Part shown: positions 1 through 10,700 of the stretch, piece after piece | Numbering within the stretch: position 1 is the first letter of the stretch | Layout: each line of letters starts with the position of its first letter | Source of the DNA: Aurelia coerulea | Taxonomy: Eukaryota; Cnidaria; Scyphozoa; Semaeostomeae; Ulmaridae | Direction of reading: 5' to 3' | DNA: 64,000 bases | Assembly (NCBI GenBank): GCA_039566865.1 | Contig: CM076948.1 | Span: 25,307,001-25,371,000 of the forward strand | Position numbers and translations under genes: made by a program | The notes under the pieces: model-generated | What the model saw: the letters and a program-made list of their open reading frames with translations, nothing else | Databases searched by the model: none | Told to the model about the DNA's origin: nothing

Positions 1-157
1 CAGTATTTCCGTTGATCTTTCACCCAAAGATCGGCCTGTATCTAGATAAGGATCTTTCCTTTTGAATTTAGCTAATTAAAAAGGAATTTCTCCTTTCAAA
101 GTGCGATATTTGATGCACAAACCATGGATTTGTTTACGTATTTCTTATCCAGCCCCT
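1..157. other. Left edge, nothing recognised
   Basis: AT-rich sequence without a supported feature; the 3' UTR of the minus-strand LINE fragment may extend into it. Confidence 0.4.
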
Positions 158-372
158 TTAAAGTAGGCTAAAATTACGAGATTGCAAAATTACTACTAAT
201 TCAGGCCTACTATTTAGCAAACATATAGAAAATAAAATAAATGGGGGAAAAAGCCTACAGTTGCAGTTCTCGCCCTTCCAACATCTAATCAGGTTTTTAA
301 AGATAGGAAGTGTGCTTGCTTGTTTCACTGCATTTGGCAAAGCGGACCAGTGTCTGTTCCGAAGGAAAGATA

Positions 373-974
373 CCGGGTGCGCCAAAATAAACTATGCACG
401 TTTGGCAGGCCACAATAAATCGTACACAGGTCCGATTTTGAAGATTTATGACTTAATCGTTAGCAGAAAGCCTGAATTAGATACTGGGATTTTTGCAATT
501 TTTTTCATTTTCAGTTTTTAGAGCTAAAAGCGAGTTTTCTAAAATTTTAGTTTTCGAAAAACACTGAAAACGATCAAAAAGCATCGATCAAGTTTTCCAA
601 AGAATCGACATGAATGGGCAAAGAGAGAACTTGTTCGTGGTGATTTGGGATTTAGAAATCGACCAATTGTAATCTGCTGTACGAGAATTCGTACTGTACC
701 CCCAAATCCCCCTGAAAACGTTTTCTCTTTGTTCATTCATGTTAAATCTTTAGAATTTGATCGACGTTTTTTGGTCGTTTTCAATGTTTTCGAAAACTAA
801 AATTTTAGGAAACTCACTTCTAGCTCTAGAAATTGAAAACGGAAAAATTTGCAAAAATCCCAGTATCTAATTCAGGCTTTCTGCTAACGATTAAGTCATA
901 AATATTCAAAATCGGACCTGAGTACGATTTATTGTGGCCTGCCAAACGTGCATAGTTTATTTTGGCGCACCCGG
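373..974. mobile_element. CCGGGTG-type palindromic element, TA-flanked (602 bp)
   Basis: Arms beginning CCGGGTGCGCC are repeated inverted at the right end (GGCGCACCCGG), with TA on each side (371-372, 975-976). The arms run well over 100 bp (GGCAGGCCACAATAAATCGT and its complement). It sits inside the LINE codon for Ile after FGIET. Confidence 0.88.
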
Positions 975-1313
975 TATAGTCTCAATTCCAAAGCTCATTG
1001 TACGCACTTTTGGAAGCTGTGAGTCGTTACCATGTCTTAGATTGTAGCCAATATTCCGCTCACTGAAAATATCCTTCGTGAAAGGTGGATTTAGACCAGA
1101 CTTTGCTTTATAAACTTCTGTCATAAGCAACTGTAGATTCCTTACGTGGATGGATACCAAATTCCTTTGCTCGAGAAGAGACTCAAAATCTGTTTGATGG
1201 TCTTTGTACACAAAACGCAATGCTCTTTCGTGGATATGATTTATTCTATGACTCAGGGTTCAATACACAGAAGTGGGCAGTAACTAAAATGAGACAAGAC
1301 AAATGCTTGCATG

Positions 1314-2977
1314 CAGTGGCGTCGTGGGAGCATGATTTTGGGGGGGTCAAGGGTCAGAATTTTCCAACAAAGAGACATTTTCCGACAAAAATTAAGCAGG
1401 AATATAACGTATAAAAAGTGGCAAAATGTCTCAAAACTTTTGTCATAAAAGTTCCATAATAGCGAAGAATTTTTCAAAGGGACACCGCAGTCCTGTTAAG
1501 AGGCGATTCTTGTTGGAGGTGAGGCTATTGTTGAGACGTGATTGGTGTTGGAGGTGAGGCTGAAGCTAGATGCGCAAGGAGGGAGGTAAACTGGGGGTCC
1601 GGGGGGCTTGCCCCTGGAAAATTTTCTGTGACGACGCCCTTTAGATCGTTGCAAAACGCCCCTATTTTGAAGAATCTACTATTTGTTTTTGATGGGAAAT
1701 TTCGAAAAAAGGACCTCAAAAGCACTGAAAAATAGATAGTTTTCAAATTTTAGATAACAACGTGATAGCTTGATATAAACCTTCATTTCTATAAGCATCA
1801 ACAAGGGCAGATTTTGTAATACAATTGCAACAGTTGCGTTTGATTGACACCTCAATTCAAAGCGATTAGCGGATGCAGACAAAGGAAATTCTCTCAACCA
1901 GTAATTCAAAACAAACGAAGCCGCAAAAGTTTCCCCAAAACTGGTAGGGTAAACTCTCGCCTTGTGCAAGCAAAAGATGGTTTTTAAGGAAAGTTATGTG
2001 CTTATAGCGAAAGAAGAAGGGTAAATCTAAAGCTCTGTCGCTTAGATTATGTTTATTTGATTTAGGAGCTGTTTTGCAATCGTTTCATTTTAAGCCCTAA
2101 AGACGCGAGAATTACAATGCCTTCTGCTCGGCTCCCGAATCAAATAAACATAATCTAAGCGACAGAACTTAAGATTTACCCTTCTTCTTTCGCTATAAGC
2201 ACACAACTTCTCTTAAAAACCATCTTTCGCTTGCACAAGGCGAGAGTTTGCCCTACTAGTTTCGGGGAAACTTTTGCGGCTTTGTTTGTTTTGAATTACT
2301 GGTTGAGAGAATTTCCTTTGTCTGCATCCGCTAATCGCTTTGAATTGAGGTGTCAATCAAACGCAACTGTTGCTATATAAGCATCCATTCACAGAAACTA
2401 AAAGTAATCCCATCTTAGTAATCATTTCCACCTTCCTCAACAATATTCACTTGTGCAAATTCTGACGAGCAACTCATTGAAAGCTTAGTGCACAAACCAT
2501 AAATGCATGACATTTTTTAAGTAAGAAACGTGCAAAATAAATTGTAAATTTATCGTTTTTAGTCACTAAAATGTTGGTAAACGACCAAATTTTCGGGGAA
2601 AAAGTCCAAGAATGTTTTGACCGAAAGCACTTTCTGAAATTTATTCGTCCGAAACTTTTTGCGCCTATGTGTCTATTTTTCCAACAGAAAACACACTTCT
2701 TTCGATTGAAAAAGGAATTTTTTGCAGAAAAACGAACGAGGGACCTAGTTTTTTTGCCGAAAGACCTACTTTTTCATCAAAAACTACGTTTTGCGATCGA
2801 AAAAGTGATATTTCATTTACACATTTGGATTGCCATAAAGTAGCTATGTGAGGAAAATGGATTGATTCAATTTTTTTCGATTTTTCCGACAAGGATGAAA
2901 AACTGACGAATTTTCCGACAACATTTTCACAGGGGGGCCATGGCCCCTCCTGGCCCCCCCCGGCCACGACGCCACTG
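1314..2977. mobile_element. hAT-like non-autonomous element with perfect 8-bp TSD
   Basis: The terminal inverted repeat CAGTGGCGTCGTGG (1314) is mirrored by CCACGACGCCACTG (ends 2977). CTTGCATG flanks both sides (1306-1313 and 2978-2985). Length, TIR style and 8-bp TSD fit the hAT superfamily. No transposase frame; it carries a nested foldback at 1800-2376. Confidence 0.87.
1800..2376. mobile_element. ~600-bp foldback family, copy a, 9-bp TSD ATAAGCATC
   Basis: The left arm starts AACAAGGGCAGATTTTG; the right arm is its long inverted copy but lacks the last ~24 bp, stopping directly at the TSD. ATAAGCATC lies at 1791-1799 and 2377-2385. The interior carries mirrored GATTATGTTTATTTGATT blocks. 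Confidence 0.87.
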
Positions 2978-3036
2978 CTTGCATGAACTGCTTTAGCTTT
3001 TCCGTGTCCATGTAGCAGGGTAACATGCTTACCTCT

Positions 3037-3210
3037 AACAAGGACAGATTTTGTAACACAATCGCATCAGCTGCTTTTGATTGTCGCTGATTCGCAGCGA
3101 TTAGTGATTGCAGACAAAAGAGAGTCTCTCGACCAATTATTGAAAACAAACGAGCAGCCGCAAAACTTGCCCTGAAACCAGTTGGGCCAAACACAGGCTC
3201 TTCGCAACCA
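3037..3210. mobile_element. Single arm of the ~600-bp foldback family (copy h, truncated)
   Basis: It starts AACAAGGACAGATTTTG and follows the left arm of the family with much divergence (for example AGCGATTAGTGATTGCAGAC), then stops near 3210. No right arm or TSD remains. Confidence 0.65.
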
Positions 3211-3790
3211 AGAAGTTTTCTTAAAGTCAAATTTACCTAAATTTTCAGTGCTCATAAAAACACCAGAAATTCCCAAAACATTTCTGTCTTTCGGCTTTTA
3301 TCTGGAGTTTTTATCATTCAAATCCGTCAAGTACTCTTGATCCCCGGGGGGGGGGGGGGACTCATACATTTTTCCGTACGGGGACGTGCCGCTGAACAGG
3401 GTATCATTTTCAGGATTCCTACTCCGGGACAGGGTATCACTTTTGAACAGTCGGCTCCATGACAGGGTCCATATTTTCTATGATTGACTCCATAACGTCG
3501 TCGTAAGCCATTTACACTCCGTGAATGTAATTTGAATCGTTTGGATGGCAAAATTTCCCCATTTTCTCATAGATTTCCATCACATTTCCAGGGCATCTTA
3601 CAATTTTGTATGAAGAAACTCAAGAACAGGGTATTGTTTTTAAAATTTTACACCGGGACAGGGTATCATTTTCAGGTTTTCCATTGGCACCTCCCCGTAT
3701 TTTCATATTTCAGTATACCCCCCCCCCGCCCCCCGGGTCTTTAGGATGCTATGAATTTTTGAAAGCGGGAACTTTTTCTGGCCTTCCCGA
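3211..3790. mobile_element. Right-arm remnant of the 15213-15846 palindrome family
   Basis: 3231-3341 and 3743-3786 match the right half of the palindrome at 15213-15846 (TTTACCTA..TTT, TCTTGATGCTATGAATTTT, GGGAACTTTTTCTGGC). The copy is interrupted by the poly-G-ended element at 3342-3737. Confidence 0.65.
3342..3737. mobile_element. Poly-G-ended inverted-repeat element
   Basis: It begins CCCC then a G run and ends with a C run then GGG. The interior holds repeats of GGGTATCATTTT near both ends and a mirrored GGGGACGTGCC / GGCACCTCCCC pair. Related in style to 13727-14124 and 23224-23515. Confidence 0.55.
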
Positions 3791-3808
3791 TTGTTCTACG
3801 GAGGAAGT

Positions 3809-4464
3809 GCATGTTTTTTATAAGAAACTTCGGTTAGACCATAGTACTAAAAGTTTTTTAATTCAACGTGAAAATTTCCGCATTTTAGTACTGAAAGTTT
3901 TTTAATTAGTTTCTTGTTTTAAATGCATGGATTATCACATGGTCTCTAACACTGCTGCAGATATGTTTCTTGACATTTAAAACATCAGCCAGGAATAAAC
4001 AATGTTCGATTACGTTCAAAACATAACAAGCTACAATGCCTGCCAAAAGTCTTGGAACACCTTTGCTATTTTGGCATTTTTTTGCGATTTCCCCCTCTCC
4101 CACTCAGAACAATGTTGTTATGTGATGACAAAATGGGGATGGCAGGACGATTCGCGACTCTGATGGAATGCTAGGACAATAACCTTGCAAATCAACATTG
4201 TTTTGGGGGTGAGGGGGTGTTTAAGTCTAATCGCTATGGTTAGAACTGCGGATTGTAAAGAAATGGCCTAAGTGTTCCAAGGACTTTTGGCAGGCAGTGT
4301 AGTTGATATTACTCAAGAATAAGGTTTCAACGACGTATTGCCATGATATCCTTGAATTTTAGTTTTAAAACTTTCTTGCTATTTCTCGGACGTAGTACTA
4401 GAGATTTTTTAAATTTTGGCCATCTTAATACCAGAACAAACCAATTTCTTATAAAAAGAACGTG
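3809..4464. mobile_element. TATAAGAAAC-type inverted-repeat element
   Basis: Left end GCATGTTTTTTATAAGAAAC and right end TTTCTTATAAAAAGAACGTG are inverted copies. Other copies are at 11004-11458, 12999-13378, 31650-32107 and 61552-61910. It hosts the TA-flanked element at 4034-4299. Confidence 0.65.
4034..4299. mobile_element. Tc1/mariner-like MITE (266 bp), TA-flanked
   Basis: Left end CAATGCCTGCCAAAAGTCTT and the inverted right end AGGACTTTTGGCAGGCAGTG, with TA at 4032-4033 and 4300-4301. The TIR CACTGCCTGCCAAAAGTC is typical of Tc1-like ends. Confidence 0.8.
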
Positions 4465-4596
4465 TAGTGTTTGAAGGGTCCTCCACAGAACGATATAACT
4501 TTACCTCCGCAAAAGCATTCAAGCTGAAGCATAACTGTCGTGTCTTACTACCCATGATTTATCATTTCGTTTTCAGCTGTTTCTTTGACCTTTTAG

Positions 4597-4772
4597 CTGC
4601 TGGGGAACTATGGGCATGAGTGAAGGAAAATCACAAATATCAGTTGGAGAAGGCTGCGGATATCGCCGTGTAATGAGTCATGAAATTGGTCATGTTGTTG
4701 GATTCTTTCACGAACAGAGTCGAGTTGATCGGGACGAATATGTCGACATTAATTGGTGGAATATTAAAGAAG
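4597..4772 (+). CDS. Exon: astacin active-site helix
   Basis: Acceptor ttttag before 4597 and donor ggtaattg after 4772. The exon enters with one base completing a codon and leaves with one base. It encodes the HExxHxxGxxHE zinc signature (ligands His28, His32, His38; general base Glu29) preceded by the astacin-type cysteines Cys1 and Cys20 and followed by the conserved DRDEYV and NW stretch. Confidence 0.9.
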
Positions 4773-7700
4773 GTAATTGTTATTTTCATTCTACCGGGTG
4801 AGTCAAAAAAGTGTCATCATGTGAGATCATGGGTATGAGGAAACAATGTGTTTGTTTTCTCGAACATAATGTGTTAATAAATCATAACTATGTCTTTATT
4901 CTTGTTGTTTTCGCCTGCAATTTATGCTCAAATCCTCAAATCAACTACCAAATTCAAGTCTGTAACTGTAACGGCCTAAATATTTTCTGTGTTCTGTAAA
5001 AACGAGGACAGCCTTGCTTTTACAGAACACAGAAAATATTTAGATCGTTACAGTTACAGACTTGAATTTGGTAGTTGATTTGAGGATTTGAGCATAAATT
5101 GCAGGCGAAAACAACAAGAATAAAGACACAGGTATGATTTATTAACGCATTATGTTCGAGAAAACAAACATTTTGTTTCCTCATACCCATGGTGAGATTT
5201 GCAATAACGCAAAATTTCTCATTCAGAACACTTCAGTCGTTTTATTCGCGGGCATTTCACGTGACATCGAATCTGAGATATACCTTAATGACTCCATCGT
5301 GATGACTCTGCCGCTGTATTTTTTTACATTCCACTAAAAAAGGTAGAACGTGGTTGGAAGATTACTATATCCAAATAAACAAGAGCAGATTTTGTAATAC
5401 AATAGCAAAGTTGCGTTTGATTGACACCTCAATTCAAAGCGATTAGCGGCTGCAGACAAAGAAAATTCTCTCAACCAATAATTCAAAACAAGCAAAGCCG
5501 CAAAAGTTTCCCCAAAACTGGTAGGGCAAACTCTCGCCTTGTGCAAGCGAAAGATGGTTTTTAAGAGAAGTTATGTGCTTATAGCGAAAGAAGAAGGGTA
5601 AATCTAAAGTTCTGTCGCTTAGATTATGTTTATTTGATTTAGGAGCTGTTTTGTAATCGTTTCATTTTAAGCCCTAAAGAGGCGAGAATTACAATGCCTT
5701 CTGCTCGGCTCCTGAATCAAATAAATATAATCTAAGCGACAGAACTTTAGATTTACCCTTCTTCTTTCGCTATAAGCACATAACTTCCCTTAAAAACCAT
5801 CTTTCGCTTGCACAAGGCGAGAGTTTGCCCTACCAGTTTTGGGGAAACTTTTGCGGCTTTGTTTGTTTTGAATTATTGGTTGAGAGAATTTTCTTTGTCT
5901 GCAGCCGCTAATCGCTTTGATTTGAGGTGTCAATCAAACGCAACTTTGCTATTGTATTACAAAATCTGCTCTTGTTTATCCAAATGGTTGTATTGAAGCA
6001 GAGACTCCAGTGAGAAGGTCTCGCCGATGATATTATTTCTATTTTCTATTTCTAGATATGGAACGTTCATTTAATAAATACACCGGGAACTCGATTGATT
6101 CACGTGGTATTCCATACGATTATGGATCGATCATGCACTACCCTTGGCATGCTATGTCCATTAATGGAAAGGATACAATAGTTCCAAAGAAAACAGTAGT
6201 CAATCAACCGTATCAGAAACTGAGCCAGTTGGATGCTGCACAGACCAATCTGATGTACAAGGAAATGTGTCAAAGGGGTGAGGTTAAAGACTCATTGTTA
6301 ATGATCCTCCGTGGCAGCCAAAGTCGACTTTCGTGTTATCTAAAAGTCGTTTTTAGCCTAAATTCTCTTTGTCTTGCTTTTCATTCTGCGCACAAAGGAT
6401 CATGGTTGACAATGGGTCTTTAAGCCCTGGTCAAACGAATTGAATATTTAACGAGCCATTGTCACCCAGGATCCTTTGCGGGCAAGCTGCAATATTAGAT
6501 TGTCTGAAAATCGAATTTGGCCTAAACGAAAATTATAGATCCACAGTGCAGTAATTTAACTCACAGAGCAAGTTCAACTGATGCACAACTTTTCTTCTTC
6601 TTCTTCTTCAGGTGCCATGCCGTATGGCTTGGGCGATCATGGACCTCCATTGCTCTCTATCTCGGCAACTGTGAATCACTTCGCAGCTCCCGTCTAGTTG
6701 TAACCAACCTCTGATGTTGTCAAGCTGTTTTATTCTTTGTCTCCCTCTGTCCCTAGTGCCTTCAATTCTTCCTATTGTGATCAATTCTTCTATGTTTCCT
6801 TCTCTAACTATATGTCCGAAAAACTTCATTTGTTGTTCTTTGATTCCGTTCAGCAACTCTTTCTTTGTGCCCACTGACCTCAGCACTTCATTGTTACTTT
6901 TTCTTTCGGTCCAACTGATTTTTTGCATTCTCCTGTAGCACCAAAGTTCGAAACTATCAATTCCCTTCCTTCTTCTTTTCCTATGTTTCTTGTTTCACAA
7001 GCGTATTTCATGATGGGCCAGATATAAGCTTTTAATGTCCTAAGCCTTGTTTGGATTGATATTTTTTGTTATTTAGAATGTTTATCATATTTCCAAATGC
7101 ACTTTTTGCTTGTCCAATTCTTCTGTCAATTTCGACTTTGCTTCTGCCATCTGAGGTAAGGATGCTTCCCAAATAATTAAATTGCTTCACTTGCTCAAGT
7201 TCTACTCCATCTATCTTGATGCTGCACTTTGGAATCTCTTTCTTTTTGGAGAATACCATAGTATATGTTTTCTTCTTGTTTAGTGATAAACCATATAATT
7301 TACTCTCTTCAGTAAAAACTTAAAGAAAAATATAAAAACTTTTCTTAATAAAGCATTTTGGGTGACAATGGCATTTTAACTGAAAAATTATTAACAATCA
7401 TCAGCGAAAAGTTCAGTTCGTTTGACCACTTGTTTGTTTGTGTTTCTCTGATTACAGTTTTATCAATTCACGGATTGAAATGAATGCATTCAATTCATGG
7501 AGATATCTGTTATCAATAGTATGAAAACACGAAATTCAAAGTCTCTTGGCATGCCAGTTTAGAACTGAAATAGAATATTTGCGTGGAGAAATTGTTTTTC
7601 CAAGATGTGTCAACAAGGTTGTCGAAAGTCTGTAGGTTTACGTTTAGGGTGAATTTGCACTTAAGGTGGCTCATTACCGAAAATTTTAAAATCATGAAAG

Positions 7701-10700
7701 AGCGATAAGGTGGCTCACTACTGATAAATTTCAAACTGATACACACTTGGTCTTCTATCGGTCATGTACTGTCCTAATATTTGTATGTATCGAATGTATT
7801 TAATCGTTGGCATTAATTAGCTATTTGTTTTTTACCTATTTAATTGCAGCATAGGTTTCAAATCTTTAACTCTGCGTAAATTGAAAGGTGTAGAATTCTA
7901 TGACCAATTCCTTCTTATTGAATGGCTTGAAAGAAACTTTAGATACTTATCTATAATTCTACCGTCGAACTTTTTGGAAGTTGTGAATATTTTTCGAAAT
8001 CACAGCGTATCTTACATTTCAAGTCATTTGAGGATGTGACGTCACCAAATTTCTAAATCATAAGCCAGAAGAGTGACAGACTTTTGCTTGATACCATATT
8101 GTAAACATCTATAAACTATGGTTTTCTTCAAAGTTATTTCATGTTGCGTCAACCAGCTTAGAAATTACGATGATTTTAAATTTTTTGAAAAGTTTTCTTG
8201 AATTCTTAAAAAAGAAGAAAAATTATAATTATAGAGAAATTGCTAAAGTTTCTTTGAAGTCAATCAATCAAAAGAAATAGGTCATTGAATTTTACACCAG
8301 CCTTTAAAAAGATTTGGAACCTATGCTTTCAATTGCATGCCAACAAAGCCAACAGAAAATAGATTGGTTGGGGAGATAAGATACGCTTTGTCCGAGGGAA
8401 CTTATTTGTCCCCCCGTGCAGTAGGTTAATACTCATGCGCCCGTCAGAGCCCCAACCCCAAAACGCTACTGCGCATGAGCTTTAGCCCACTGCACGGGGG
8501 GACACATACATTTCCTCGGACAAAGCGTATCCCGGCTCCCCAACAAAGATTGGTTGCAATGACATTGGTCAAGTCTATCTCAATTTAGATGTCACATGAG
8601 ATTTGCGAAAACGCAAAACTAATCACGCGAAACACTTTAGTTATTTCTATTCGCGGGCAGTTTCACTTGACATCTAACCTGACAGACTTTATCTCAAACC
8701 TTTGGTACCTTACGTTTTAGAATCTGTGAAGCCACCACTGAATACTGCATCACCTCCCGTTGCGTCAACTCAGGTGTCAACATCCCTCGAAAGTCAGCAG
8801 CCGCCACCGCCAATGCACGTCAAAACCACAACCCCCGGAACCTTTTCGCCATCATTGAAAACTGCGGCACCAACCGTCACACAAACAACCCCTGAACGTC
8901 GGGAGCCGCCACCGCCTCTAGGAACCACACCAGGATCCATACCGCCAAAGATTGGATCAGCAATGTCCAAAATTGTGCCACCAACTATTGCACAAAATTC
9001 CCGCAAAAGTAAGAAACCGCCACTGCCTCTTGAAACCACCACACCGGGAACCTTGCCACCAAAGATTAGATCAACAATGTCCAAAATTGCGCCACCAACT
9101 ATTGCACAAAAATCCCGCAAAAGTAAGAAACCGCCACTGCCTCTTGAAACTACCACACCGGGAACCTTGCCACCAAAGATTGGATCAACAATGTCCAAAA
9201 TTCCGCCACCAACTATTGCACAAAAATCCCGCAAAAGTAGGAAACCGCCACTGCCTCTTGAAACCACCACACCGGGAACCTTGCCACCAAAGATTGGATC
9301 AACAATGTCCAAAATTCCGCCACCAACTATTGCACAAAAATCCCGCAAAAGTAAGAAACTGCCACTGCCTCTTGAAGCGACCACGCCGGGAACCTTGCTG
9401 CCAAAGACATCAACGCCATTGAAAACTTCACCATCAACTGTCGCACAAACATCTCCCGAACGTCGGAAGCCGACACTGACCCTGGAAACCACCAAACCTA
9501 GAACCTTACCTCCAAAGACATCAACAACAACCAAAACTGCGCCACCAACTGTCATACAAACATCACAACCTTTTAAAACCACTACATCATACCCTGAAAC
9601 AACCCCTAAGACGTTAGACTGCAAAGAAGCCAAATGCGAAGACAAGCACAAGTCATGTAGAAAATGGAAAGCTGAAGGACTTTGTAAAAAGAGAAAAAAA
9701 GCAATGTCTGAAGTCTGCTGCAAGTCATGCAAAAGTAAGGCTTTACTTCTTCGAGAAAGAAAGTTACAAAACTCCGTCAACGTAATATCTGCGCAAGAAC
9801 TCTCAAAAGAGAAATTATCTGTGCTTCATATTCTCCCCCAGTGTATGCCAAACCTTCGTCATCAACAAGGGCAGATTTTGTAAAAAAATAGCATGAGTTT
9901 CTTTTGTTGACACCTAAATTCAAAGCAATTCGCGATTGGAGACAAAGGAAATTCTCAACCAGCAATTCAAAACAAACAAAGCCGCAAAAGTGTCTCTGAA
10001 ACCCAGGTAGCTAGCTCGCTCGTTGTGCATTCCAGAAACTGTTTTTAAGGCCAAACATGAGCATAGATCGAAAGAAGAAGGATGCATCTACACATTTGTC
10101 GCGGGCATTTTATTTGTTTGGTTCAAAAACAGTTTAGGAGGCGATTCAATTCTCTTATTTTTTGGGTGTTATCAAAACATTTACTGCTCAGCTTCTGGAC
10201 CAAAGAAATAAAATGCCCGCGGCAGATGTGTAGATATATCCTTCATCTTTCGTTCTATGCTCATGTTTGCCCTTAAAAATAATTTCTGGAATGCACAGCG
10301 AGCGAGCTAGCTACCTGGGTGTCAGAGAAACTTTAGCGGCTTCGTTTGTTTTGAATTACTGGTTGAGAGAATTTCCTTTGTCTGTGATCGCTAATCGCTT
10401 TGACTTAAGGTGTCAGCAAAAGCAACTCGTCCTATTGTATTACAAAATGTGTCCTAGTTTTCGTCATCATCATCATCATTCCTTTGTTTAGATAGCAGGC
10501 GAAAACAAAACAATAGCTAAAATTACAGCTAATTAAGGCCTACTAATTTAGATATTTTACAACTTATCTTAATGAATATGAATGCTAATTACTGGACACA
10601 GGATATAGACATAAACATAAGAGTGTAGATTCTGCACACCCCCTTTTGCTGGCTGGGGGGGTTGTCTATGGGTGGCATACAGAGGGGAGGGGGTATGAAA

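Larger units (their letters stand above)
158..3036 (-). mobile_element. CR1/Jockey-like LINE 3' fragment, split by two DNA transposons
   Basis: On the minus strand the C-terminal part of a LINE reverse transcriptase reads in three blocks: 3036-2986 (MLPCYMDTEKLKQFMQA), 1313-977 (FSYCPL, INHIHERALRFVYK, NLQLLMTEVYKA) and 372-250 (NLIRCWKGENCNCRL). The order matches the two other LINE copies in this window. The gaps are an 8-bp-TSD element (1314-2977) and a TA-flanked palindrome (373-974); removing them restores continuity apart from a one-base frameshift near 1252. The fragment is 5'-truncated and dead. Confidence 0.85.

Noticed and set aside
1..4596. Upstream exons of the astacin gene
   Set aside because: Searched for the propeptide and the N-terminal catalytic motifs; only transposon sequence was found, so these exons are presumed outside the window.
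8794..9780. 328-codon minus-strand frame opposite the linker exon
   Set aside because: Antisense shadow of the Thr/Pro-rich repeat; the plus strand carries the splice-consistent coding sequence.
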